A stretch of 28,132 nucleotides of DNA. It comes from a virus. This document shows positions 1 to 9,064 of the stretch, in pieces (positions within the stretch are counted from its first letter, which is position 1; each line of letters begins with the position of its first letter). The notes under the pieces are model-generated. The model had not been told where the DNA came from and did not search any database. It saw only the letters and a program-made list of their open reading frames with translations. Location of the stretch: the IMG/VR virus record IMGVR_UViG_3300010150_000111, positions 1-28,132 of that record. One strand, given 5' to 3'. A program made the translations under genes and the position numbers.

Positions 1-147
1 AAGAACAGGCATAGGGTATATTCTGTTATTTCTGTTTGCACACTCTGCTTGCATAAAAATACCAGAAATTGAATATGTTTTTTTACCTTCACTTGAATTT
101 TCTACTAAAAGACTAACATCTTCGTTCATTTCTGTTATTAATTTCAT
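1..147 (-). CDS. 21: Prohead core protease gp21, N-terminal fragment (runs off left edge)
   Basis: The first 49 codons of a gene begin with ATG at 147 and stay open to the window edge. The translation contains the segment GIFMQAECANRNNRIYP, which matches the early part of T4 gp21 (GIFLQAEVVNRNKRLYP, from memory). gp21 is the serine protease that cleaves scaffold and head proteins during prohead maturation. Its catalytic residues lie beyond the window. The start codon overlaps the stop of the upstream core-protein gene by one base (TGATG), so translational coupling is likely. The order gp20, gp67, gp21 is the T4 order, but no separate gp68 gene lies between. This fragment is too short to have been called as an ORF by length. 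Confidence 0.85.
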   Translation of the reverse strand, partial: MKLITEMNEDVSLLVENSSEGKKTYSISGIFMQAECANRNNRIYPMPVL

Positions 148-515
148 CAATATCCCTCAGTTCCTGCTGGACGTGAAGTAGATTCATCTTCTTCTTTTTT
201 AGATTTTTTAGATTTTTTTGTTTTACTACAAGATGCTTCTTCTTTTACTGTTTTATCATCTTCATCTTCATCTTCATCTTCATCATTCTTTTTCTTTATG
301 GCCGAATCTCTAGCCATTTCCCAATCTTCACTATCTTCATCTCCGTCACCATCTTTATCATGGTTTTTCTTTTCACCTAAGATAGAAGGTGCTATTTCTT
401 CATATACATCAGTAAGTTTTTCTGCCATCTTTGTATATAAGATGTCTGTTATTTCTCGTTTTGCTCCAATTAGATTTTCATCTAAAAGTTCTGCTATTAC
501 TTTTTCTGTTTTCAT
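147..515 (-). CDS. 67: Prohead core (scaffold) protein, gp67-like
   Basis: This 122-residue protein has a helical N-terminal part (residues 1 to 48) and a very acidic D/E-rich middle (about 51 to 95). A Lys-rich stretch follows (KTKKSKKSKK, about 98 to 107). T4 gp67 (80 aa) has the same design, a short helix with an ELL/AIK-type repeat then a run of Asp and Glu, and lies at the same place between portal gp20 and protease gp21. gp67 is an internal scaffold component cleaved during maturation. The start is supported by AGAGGA 6 nt upstream and by a TATAAATA late-promoter motif 29 nt upstream. The protein is longer than T4 gp67 and its basic tail is unlike T4. The acidic run is encoded by a 6 bp GAAGAT tandem repeat. 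The family call rests mainly on position and composition. Confidence 0.7.
   Translation of the reverse strand: MKTEKVIAELLDENLIGAKREITDILYTKMAEKLTDVYEEIAPSILGEKKNHDKDGDGDEDSEDWEMARDSAIKKKNDEDEDEDEDDKTVKEEASCSKTKKSKKSKKEEDESTSRPAGTEGY
258..287. repeat. Hexanucleotide tandem repeat (GAAGAT on minus strand)
   Basis: Five consecutive ATCTTC units on the plus strand encode an alternating Asp-Glu run in the gp67-like core protein. Such a repeat can change in copy number by slippage without shifting the frame. Confidence 0.8.
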
Positions 516-543
516 GACTGTCCTCTTATTTGAAGGTTAAAAA

Positions 544-551
544 TATTTATA
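544..551 (-). promoter_or_regulatory. T4-type late promoter (TATAAATA)
   Basis: The minus strand reads TATAAATA at 551 to 544, an exact match to the T4 late -10 element used by the gp55 sigma factor with gp33 and the sliding clamp. It lies in the 40 nt gap between gp20 and the gp67-like gene, with its downstream end 29 nt before the start codon. That gives a short leader containing the Shine-Dalgarno. Late promoters have no -35 element, so none is expected. Confidence 0.65.
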
Positions 552-555
552 ATTT

Positions 556-2139
556 TTATTGTTTCGGCTGGTCTTGACTATTAGGATCTTCTTGTGGTTG
601 TATACCCAATTCCTGCTGCTGAAGCATTTGCTTCATTTGTTCCATTTCCATTTTTGTGGTTTCTTGGTTATTTTCTATTTCTATTTTCTTTATTTCTTCT
701 TCTGATTGCTTTAGTATATTTTTCTGAATATACTCAGTTGAAAAATATTTACCTATGTATGGTTCTACCGTAGCTAAAATAGACATTCTTTCTTTTAATA
801 TTTCAGTATCTCTCAATTCAGTAAAATATGAATCGTCATTAAATGTATATTTTATATCATTGGATATGTAATCCCAATCATTTTCAGATAAAACACCCTT
901 TAGTATTAATTGTTTTTTTACCGTATCTGTTAAAATTTGAGTAAATTTTTCTCTCAACCTATTGATAAATTTATAAAATTTAACTTCATCTCTGGTTATT
1001 TCTGCAGATCTACCCATATTAAAACCATTAACAGATTCTAATCTGGAAAGTGGAACACTCAATGCCCTAAAAAGTTTTCTTTGTAAATATTCTACATCAT
1101 CCATTTGTCCTAAATTCTGACCACCCTGTAGAGTACTAATTTCTGTTCCTCTACCACCTTCTCTTCTAGGTAACCAATAGTCTTCAAGCATGTGTAGATG
1201 ATTTCTATCGTCACGAACTTCACCTGTAGCTTGATTGTATGTTAATTTATTTCTATAACGATTCATTAATTCTTTTACATACTGTTCTGCTTTTTGTTTT
1301 GGTAAATTACCAACATCAATATAAAAAATTCTACGTTCTGGAGCTCTAGATATTCTATAAATGACAACTGCATCTTCTATTTGTCTAAGCATGTTTACAG
1401 GTCTAATTGCTTTTTGTAAATAACCTACGACCTTTTTTGTTGTTGTATCAACAATACCACTATGAACATAAGCAATTGAGTCTTTTGTTATTTTAACTCC
1501 AGCACTTGTTGTTGAAAATTGACTATTTCTGTCTGTGTCTGTATATACAAAAAATTCTTCTATGTCTGTTACCATAGGAATTGCTATGCTATCTTTAATA
1601 ATTGGTTTTTTGTTTATTTTTCTTACTTTTTTTATCTTAATTGGATCAATTGCTCTAGCTTCTTTTATTCCTGCTCTTGGATTATCAATGTCAATAATTA
1701 GGTGGTAGTATAATCTACCATCAATATACCACCGTCTAAACACTTCATATCCTTTATTTGAAATATCAAAAAGAGAAAGAACATAGTTGTATTCTTTATG
1801 AATTTTTTGCTTGATATTATCAGATAAATCAACATTATCTAAATTCAATTTAAATGGTTTTCTATCGGTTCCCATTATCACCGAATCATTAACTATGTCT
1901 TCTATTGCCATATCAACTTCTGGATATAAAGCTAAACTTCGATATGTACTTATAAATTGGTTTTCGTTTTGAATACCACCACCGAAATCTACATAAGTAC
2001 CTAAAAATCCACCAGTTTGTAATGTTTGTGCTCCATCGTACTCATCAGGAGAAACAAAACTTTCATTTCTGGTTGATTTTTCTATTTCTATTTCTTTGTC
2101 TTCTTTACCAATTGTAAAGCCAAATAAATTTACTGGCAT
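556..2139 (-). CDS. 20: Portal vertex protein gp20
   Basis: The protein is 527 residues, almost the length of T4 gp20 (524). The segment STYRSLALYPEVDMAIEDIV (about residues 85 to 104) is the characteristic gp20 N-terminal motif, and MGRSAEITRDEVKF near 375 to 388 is a further conserved block. The portal is a dodecameric ring at one head vertex. It nucleates prohead assembly, docks the terminase and serves as the DNA channel, later joined by neck proteins gp13 and gp14. The start has GGAG 6 nt upstream. The C-terminus is rich in Gln, Met and Glu (about 490 to 527), a low-complexity tail. It lies 18 nt downstream of the tail tube gene, in T4 order. Confidence 0.96.
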   Translation of the reverse strand: MPVNLFGFTIGKEDKEIEIEKSTRNESFVSPDEYDGAQTLQTGGFLGTYVDFGGGIQNENQFISTYRSLALYPEVDMAIEDIVNDSVIMGTDRKPFKLNLDNVDLSDNIKQKIHKEYNYVLSLFDISNKGYEVFRRWYIDGRLYYHLIIDIDNPRAGIKEARAIDPIKIKKVRKINKKPIIKDSIAIPMVTDIEEFFVYTDTDRNSQFSTTSAGVKITKDSIAYVHSGIVDTTTKKVVGYLQKAIRPVNMLRQIEDAVVIYRISRAPERRIFYIDVGNLPKQKAEQYVKELMNRYRNKLTYNQATGEVRDDRNHLHMLEDYWLPRREGGRGTEISTLQGGQNLGQMDDVEYLQRKLFRALSVPLSRLESVNGFNMGRSAEITRDEVKFYKFINRLREKFTQILTDTVKKQLILKGVLSENDWDYISNDIKYTFNDDSYFTELRDTEILKERMSILATVEPYIGKYFSTEYIQKNILKQSEEEIKKIEIENNQETTKMEMEQMKQMLQQQELGIQPQEDPNSQDQPKQ

Positions 2140-2157
2140 TTAATTCTCCATAATATA

Positions 2158-2703
2158 TTATGTTAACGTTTCGAAGTATTCGTATTCTACACTAACACTG
2201 AATGTTGCTAATTCGTCCATTCTACCATGACCCAAACTAAATTCACCTATGCTTGTTGGCCAACAATTTACCAATTTAATTTCTTTTATTGCTTTTGATG
2301 ACCCATCTAAGTCGTGGTGGTGTATCACCCAATTTGCAACATAAGGTTTTTCATCTGTATTGAAGTTTGTTTCATTACTTACATGATTATTTATACGATT
2401 ACTCCAATTGTGTAATTTTTGCCATAAATTAGACTTAGATGGATGTGGATCGATTACTGTAAATGCCCAAGTTCCATAATCTCTATCACCAGGCAGTTTT
2501 AGAGTTCTACCCCTAAAACCAACTCGAATTGGGTTAATTGTAGATGCTGGTAAACCTAAAGAACTTACTTCTGTTGTCATAGTAAAATCTGATTCTGAAC
2601 CAGACCCCGGAATCACCATATTAACATCATAACGATTTGGTCTAGTTCCTAAACCAACTTTATTTTTAAATTCACTTAAAGTTAAATCGTTCATATTTGG
2701 CAT
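2158..2703 (-). CDS. 19: Tail tube protein gp19
   Basis: The protein has 181 residues against 163 in T4 gp19. It shows the tube-protein signatures NRYDVNMVIPG near residues 23 to 33, LPASTINPIRVGFRGRTLKLPGDRDYGTW (start residue about 51), and FTVIDP followed by a WQKLHNW segment. gp19 stacks as hexameric rings inside the sheath to form the inner tail tube. The start has AGGAG 6 nt upstream. It is 3 nt downstream of the sheath gene, so sheath and tube are probably made from the same message, with an extra late-promoter-like motif at 2757 to 2764. Confidence 0.93.
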   Translation of the reverse strand: MPNMNDLTLSEFKNKVGLGTRPNRYDVNMVIPGSGSESDFTMTTEVSSLGLPASTINPIRVGFRGRTLKLPGDRDYGTWAFTVIDPHPSKSNLWQKLHNWSNRINNHVSNETNFNTDEKPYVANWVIHHHDLDGSSKAIKEIKLVNCWPTSIGEFSLGHGRMDELATFSVSVEYEYFETLT

Positions 2704-2706
2704 TTA

Positions 2707-3888
2707 TTACTCCTGACCTAATGTGTCTGTGAATATAAGAGTTATTTCTTCTACACTATTTATTGCTGTGTAATTCACCTGAGCATTAAATTTACCTAAT
2801 TCTATGTCGGATTGTGTGTTATTTGATTCATCACAAATAACAGAATAATTTGATATTGCTTGTTTCACTAAAAGACTTTGCATAAATGCTTCAGCTTGAA
2901 CAGTAAAATTTTCTCTGGTGGATGATGTATTTACTTCAAACAATGAGTTTCTAGATATTTTTCCTATTTCTTGTGTCAGCATTAATAGAAGGTTTATAGA
3001 TCCTATTTTTTCTCCACTTGCAGTTTTATCGGAAAATAATACAATTCCCTGATTTGGAAAACTTAAAACAAAGTTTATATTATTATCAGATAACACAGAA
3101 GCTTCTGATGTAGTAATAGCATCAGGCATTCTTACAGCACTTTTAATTGTCCCACGTTTAAATCCTGCGGGAGAATTAAATGACTCTGCTATTCTGTTTG
3201 TTCTTGCCATACAACCAGCTACATCATATGTTAAAGGTGTTTTGATGTATTTTGTTTCTTCTGTATATTGTGTACTTGGGTTCAATCTTTCCTTTGTTCC
3301 ATATACAAAGACATTATATTTGTTATTGTTACTAGTTGTATCAGTTTTATTCAATGTTCTTCGGATTAGAATTAAATCGTTATCTCTGTTTGCTTGGATA
3401 TTATCCAACTCGGAGTCTGCAGAATCTGCGTCCAATAGACAGTCTAATCTTGTAGAACCACTAGTAAATGGTGATGATGAACTTACACCTATTATACAAC
3501 TACCACCGTATTCTAAGTAGTTATTTACTCCCCACCATGCTCCTGTCCAACCACCAGTAGGTCCGATAGGCCATCTGACTTGTGTTGCTGTATTACCACC
3601 ATCTGCTGTGTATACTCCCGGATATAATGCACCGTTTACACCTATACCACCAAATCCATCAAAACTAACTCCAGCTCCATTACCAGATTTATAATTTAAT
3701 CTAGAATTCCAGTTGGTTAAGTCTGATATAACCATAAAACCATCATTAACTTCGGATGTGGTTCCTACTGCAATTAGTAGATTGTGGTTATCAACAACAA
3801 AACCTGCGACAAAATCGCCAGTTGGTTCTCCGTTTGTTGATACGAAAGAGTTCTCTCCGATTGTTACATTTACTGATGGTAAAGCCAT
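2707..3888 (-). CDS. 18: Contractile tail sheath protein gp18, compact form
   Basis: The C-terminal half carries recognisable sheath motifs. YDVAGCMARTNRIAESFNSPAG starts near residue 221, a SFPNQGIVLFSD strand lies near 277, and YSVICDESNNTQSDIELGKF near 347 matches the T4 gp18 block VCDETNNTPQRID. This C-terminal domain binds the tube and links neighbouring subunits. The protein is only 393 residues, compared with 659 in T4 gp18, and is close in size to the P2 sheath (396). The outer insertion domains of T4 therefore appear to be missing, while a Gly-rich N-terminal region (about 65 to 155) remains. The start has AGGAG 7 nt upstream, and a late-promoter-like motif precedes it. The position between terminase and tube genes is as in T4. 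Confidence 0.88.
   Translation of the reverse strand: MALPSVNVTIGENSFVSTNGEPTGDFVAGFVVDNHNLLIAVGTTSEVNDGFMVISDLTNWNSRLNYKSGNGAGVSFDGFGGIGVNGALYPGVYTADGGNTATQVRWPIGPTGGWTGAWWGVNNYLEYGGSCIIGVSSSSPFTSGSTRLDCLLDADSADSELDNIQANRDNDLILIRRTLNKTDTTSNNNKYNVFVYGTKERLNPSTQYTEETKYIKTPLTYDVAGCMARTNRIAESFNSPAGFKRGTIKSAVRMPDAITTSEASVLSDNNINFVLSFPNQGIVLFSDKTASGEKIGSINLLLMLTQEIGKISRNSLFEVNTSSTRENFTVQAEAFMQSLLVKQAISNYSVICDESNNTQSDIELGKFNAQVNYTAINSVEEITLIFTDTLGQE
2757..2764 (-). promoter_or_regulatory. Late-promoter-like motif (AATAAATA) ahead of tail tube gene
   Basis: The minus strand reads AATAAATA inside the 3' end of the sheath gene, about 54 nt before the gp19 start. It fits the NATAAATA form of T4 and cyanophage late promoters and would add expression of the abundant tube protein. 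It lies inside coding sequence and could be chance. Confidence 0.35.
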
Positions 3889-3916
3889 ATTGTTCTCCTA
3901 CATTTACTATCAGTTT

Positions 3917-3922
3917 TATTTA

Positions 3923-3924
<2 letters not shown>
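3917..3924 (-). promoter_or_regulatory. Late-promoter-like motif (AATAAATA) ahead of sheath gene
   Basis: The minus strand reads AATAAATA at 3924 to 3917, in the gap between gp17 and gp18. Its downstream end is 29 nt before the sheath start, the same distance as for the gp67-like gene. Confidence 0.5.
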
Positions 3925-6023
<2,099 letters not shown>

Positions 6024-6047
6024 CCTTAAACCCTTTCATAATCTGAA

Positions 6048-6755
6048 TTATTCGTTTTCTGATTCTCCTGTAGAACCAGTAATTCCTATAATACCAAGTC
6101 CAGGAATATTAACTTCAGTATCAAGAATAATTGGTCGCTCGTCCTCTCCTCGTATTTTTGAATATAATCTAGTTTTACAATCAAAATTTAAATTTGCGGC
6201 AATTAATCTTCTATCCAAAAAGTTTCCTTCGTAGTCTTCCTGTATTGCTACATTACCTAAAACTACAGGAACATCTAACTTCGTATCAATTTCATTTAAA
6301 TTTAATGATAAGATAAATTCAGGACTAAAATACGGAACAATCTGTTCTATTATTTGTAGCATCTCCGTCATAGTACGAGTAAATATATACAAAGAAAATC
6401 CTAAATTATAAGGAACTTCCTGAAAAGTTGTTTTTCTAGAATTTTCATTACCAATAATTGGTACTGTTCTTTCTATTGTTTTATTTAAATGTCTAGTTGG
6501 GTCATAATTTAAAGATGATATTTCGAAACCCATTCTCGGTAACGAAAGTTGAATTTTTGTATCATCACTTATACCACTCTGTTCAGTTAACCTTCTTTGA
6601 AATTTTTCTTTTGGTCCGTAAGTTAAAGGGACACGTATTCTTTGATTTGTTGTACCATCAGAGTTTTCTCTAGACACATAAATTTCATTAAATAAAGATC
6701 CAAATGCAACAGTAAGTTTTCTTAAAGATTGATTATAATAAAAATCAAACATCAA
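6048..6755 (-). CDS. 15: Tail sheath stabiliser / tail completion protein gp15
   Basis: The 235-residue protein opens with FDFYYNQSLRKLTVAFGSLFN and RIRVPLTYGPKEKF (about 40 to 53). T4 gp15 has MFGYFYNSSFRR...GDLFSNI and FIRVPITYASKEHF at the same places. The segment LYIFTRTMTEMLQIIEQIVPYFSPEF (starts about 122) matches T4 ELSIFTRYEDDMFQIVEQILPYFQPHF. gp15 caps the tail as a hexameric ring and joins tail to head. The reading frame overlaps the end of gp14 by 4 nt (ATGA). Two ATGs are adjacent at 6755 and 6752: GGAG spacing favours the first, alignment to T4 favours the second. Confidence 0.93.
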   Translation of the reverse strand: MMFDFYYNQSLRKLTVAFGSLFNEIYVSRENSDGTTNQRIRVPLTYGPKEKFQRRLTEQSGISDDTKIQLSLPRMGFEISSLNYDPTRHLNKTIERTVPIIGNENSRKTTFQEVPYNLGFSLYIFTRTMTEMLQIIEQIVPYFSPEFILSLNLNEIDTKLDVPVVLGNVAIQEDYEGNFLDRRLIAANLNFDCKTRLYSKIRGEDERPIILDTEVNIPGLGIIGITGSTGESENE

Positions 6756-7684
6756 TAATCTCCTTCTGAAAATGGATCTATATCACTAAAGTTAATTATA
6801 TCATCATCTTGTTTTTCTTTTTCTATAATATTATTATCTAATAATGCTTTATTTGTAATTGGATTAAATGGAATTATAATATCCAGTCTACCAGACTTGT
6901 CAATTAAACCAACAGATCCACTACTTACACCTATTAAATATTCACCATTTCCGATAGTAAACGAACCGGACATATTTCCTATTAATACTAAGTTTTTAGA
7001 ATCGTTATCTTTATCATTCCAGTCATACACAACACCAATTCCGTCCGCATTACTTAATGTTGCGCCGGTAGGTCCATTTCCTATAACTTGATATATAGTC
7101 TCACCAATTGTATAATCACCAGTAAATGCAGAATCTATATAAACTTCAAATCCTTTTGTTTGATTATCTGTTTGTACATCATCAATAAAGTTTTGTTCAG
7201 TTTCAATATCTTCATTTGAGTATGTGAATGCTTCACACGTCAAAACAAATGTGTATCTTTTACCTAATGGATAAAATGGATTTTCGTGTTCTACAAAATT
7301 AATTTCGAATAGTGTATCGCTAAGAGGAAAGTAAATTAAATCCCCTTCTCGAGGTCTTTCTAGAGATACATTTGTTCTTGTTATAAGTTCATGAAATCTT
7401 CTTGTAGAAACTACTAACTCTACTCGATCTTTTAATTGTATACCAAATTTACTGACAATATCACCCTGTCCATCAAATCCCTGAACACTATTGATATACA
7501 TTTCAATTTTATGCGAACCTTTAAATTTTGCTACTGGATCTTCACCAAATAATAAATCATTATTGAAATTTACTCTAGGAATATAATATACATCTCTTCC
7601 CATCGATCTGATGGTTTCTTCCGTTAAATCTTCTACAAGTCTTTGTTCACTTGTGTTATCTAAAAAGTATGGATTCTTAGCCAT
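6752..7684 (-). CDS. 14: Neck protein gp14
   Basis: Residues 1 to about 165 match T4 gp14. They include TSEQRLVEDLTEETIRSMGRDVYYIPR (starts about 11), RPREGDLIYFPLSDTLFEI (about 110) and FYPLGKRYTFVLTCEAFTYSNE (about 137). gp14 with gp13 forms the neck that closes the filled head and accepts the tail. The protein is 310 residues against 256 in T4. The extra length is a C-terminal module (about 178 to 270) with two similar beta-rich units (FTGDYTIGETIYQV and GSFTIGNGEYLIG), perhaps a surface-exposed decoration, followed by an acidic tail. AGGA lies 7 nt before the start. It is followed by gp15 with a 4 nt overlap. Confidence 0.92.
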   Translation of the reverse strand: MAKNPYFLDNTSEQRLVEDLTEETIRSMGRDVYYIPRVNFNNDLLFGEDPVAKFKGSHKIEMYINSVQGFDGQGDIVSKFGIQLKDRVELVVSTRRFHELITRTNVSLERPREGDLIYFPLSDTLFEINFVEHENPFYPLGKRYTFVLTCEAFTYSNEDIETEQNFIDDVQTDNQTKGFEVYIDSAFTGDYTIGETIYQVIGNGPTGATLSNADGIGVVYDWNDKDNDSKNLVLIGNMSGSFTIGNGEYLIGVSSGSVGLIDKSGRLDIIIPFNPITNKALLDNNIIEKEKQDDDIINFSDIDPFSEGDY

Positions 7685-7688
7685 TAGA

Positions 7689-8492
7689 TTATCCTGTCAT
7701 AAAGTCAACAGGCAGTTCGTATTGAGTATACACTTCTTGTTCTACCCTGTCTATTTCTGCTAACGCTTCGCTGTAAATTTGACCACCCCGGAGAACAACA
7801 CCACCTGGCATTTGAACTCCATCATATTTTGCTAAGTTTGATCCCCATTGTCTTTTTATCAATGCAGTAAAATACTTTTTTAATAATCGATCGTCAAATA
7901 TTTCAGTGTAAATTTCTGGACTTAATGCAACATAAGATTCGATCATTAAATATTCATCAGTTTGTATTTCATCCCAGTTCATGTCTATATGAAGTCTATT
8001 GGTAACTTTGCTAAATCTAACTGCCTTTTCTGGCTGAAAGAAATCTTCGATCATATTGATGTATCTCTTAGTAGAATCGTAAGACGCTAGTCCTTGTGAT
8101 ACTGCTGCATTAAGACCTCTATTTATACCGAAGTAGTCAGAAAGTGCTAATTGATATCTTATGTCAAACATATTAATGTTAGCAAATTGTCCAAATTGAA
8201 ACACTTTTACTACACTTAATATATCTTTTCCAGTTGGAGCATCACCTGATGGTCCGTTAATTGGTCCTAGCAAATTAGTCTGTATGTATTTGTTTACTTT
8301 ATCTTCTTCTGTTATCTTATGTGCAAAAAACCCTTTTTCTACACCATCAAAATGACGTTCTTTAAAGAAATCTAATGCTTCATCTAGTCGATCTTCTGCC
8401 TGCTCATAATCTACATTTATTTCAATAACAGGTGCGCCTAACCTACGATAGGCGTAATCAATTAGACTTTCTCTGGAATTTGGTTTTGCCAT
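7689..8492 (-). CDS. 13: Neck protein gp13
   Basis: The 267-residue protein begins with SRESLIDYAYRRLGAPVIEINV and EDRLDEALDFFKERHFDGVE, the conserved gp13 N-terminus in T4-type phages. A later segment, RLHIDMNWDE, is also typical. gp13 joins gp14 to form the head-closure ring under the portal. The start has GGAG 7 nt upstream. A CATAAATA late-promoter-like motif lies 17 nt before the start, so a late transcript for gp13 to gp15 may begin here. The gene is 4 nt from gp14. Confidence 0.92.
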   Translation of the reverse strand: MAKPNSRESLIDYAYRRLGAPVIEINVDYEQAEDRLDEALDFFKERHFDGVEKGFFAHKITEEDKVNKYIQTNLLGPINGPSGDAPTGKDILSVVKVFQFGQFANINMFDIRYQLALSDYFGINRGLNAAVSQGLASYDSTKRYINMIEDFFQPEKAVRFSKVTNRLHIDMNWDEIQTDEYLMIESYVALSPEIYTEIFDDRLLKKYFTALIKRQWGSNLAKYDGVQMPGGVVLRGGQIYSEALAEIDRVEQEVYTQYELPVDFMTG

Positions 8493-8508
8493 AAGTAATC
8501 TCCAAGAT

Positions 8509-8516
8509 TATTTATG
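8509..8516 (-). promoter_or_regulatory. Late-promoter-like motif (CATAAATA) ahead of gp13
   Basis: The minus strand reads CATAAATA at 8516 to 8509 in the 39 nt gap between the Cys-rich gene and gp13. It matches NATAAATA and lies 17 nt from the gp13 start codon. Confidence 0.5.
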
Positions 8517-8531
8517 GTTATATATTATTCA

Positions 8532-9050
8532 TTATCCAAAATGCTTTTCTGTAATTAGTCTTCTTTCTTTTTCTTTTTTTGTTTCCACTGTATCTGATGA
8601 TGCAACTGTATCTGATGATGCCACTGTATCGGGTGATGTAACTACAATTTCATTTATTTCTTCGGTATTCATAGTTTCTACGAAATACCTTCTAGATACA
8701 GGTGAAATTGATTCTTCTGGATTGCTTGATGCATAGTCTGAAAATCCAGGCATTTTTAATGGACATGACAATTTCGGGTAATCTAGTTTACTATACTCTT
8801 CATTATCTCCAATTAACCATGTGTTCTTATTGTCCCCACAACCACAACCACCACAATAATACTTACCTTCAGTTTTACTTCTGCATAGATGTTCACATGG
8901 CGGAAGTACACCGCCGTTATGTTGGTTTCCAAAGCAACTAATTACTCTTAGTTTTTTTGTGAATGGTTCTGTTTTTTTATTAGTTACTCCTCGAGAAATT
9001 AAAGACTTACTGAGATTTTTTGCCATAGAAAAACCCTTTTTAATATCCAT
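8532..9050 (-). CDS. Cysteine-rich neck-region protein of unknown function
   Basis: The function is not recognised. A basic N-terminus is followed by a Cys/His cluster. Counted from a possible ATG at 9065, it contains C44, H49, C57, H59, C61, C71, C74, C76 and C101, with the core CGGCGCG. Spacings of this kind suggest a metal site (zinc or iron-sulphur), which is inference. A Ser/Thr/Asp-rich linker carries three copies of a six-residue unit (S-D-T-V-A-S type), and the C-terminus is charged. Start choice is open. ATG at 9065 overlaps the fibre stop (TAATG), ATG at 9050 has GGAG 7 nt upstream and is reported here, and ATG at 9026 has AAGGG 7 nt upstream. It sits between the fibre and gp13, so a virion or neck role is possible. 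Confidence 0.6.
   Translation of the reverse strand: MDIKKGFSMAKNLSKSLISRGVTNKKTEPFTKKLRVISCFGNQHNGGVLPPCEHLCRSKTEGKYYCGGCGCGDNKNTWLIGDNEEYSKLDYPKLSCPLKMPGFSDYASSNPEESISPVSRRYFVETMNTEEINEIVVTSPDTVASSDTVASSDTVETKKEKERRLITEKHFG
8585..8638. repeat. Three 18 bp tandem repeats
   Basis: Three head-to-tail units of the type C(C/A)ACTGTATCTGATGATG occupy 8585 to 8602, 8603 to 8620 and 8621 to 8638. Only a few bases differ, mostly in the third copy. They encode a repeated six-residue Ser-Asp-Thr-Val-Ala-Ser unit in the linker of the Cys-rich protein and can expand or contract in frame. Confidence 0.85.
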
Positions 9051-9064
9051 ATAGTATCTCCACA

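Noticed and set aside
2388-2395. TATAAATA on the minus strand inside gp19
   Set aside because: It is an exact late-promoter match but lies about 250 nt before the next start, inside coding sequence.
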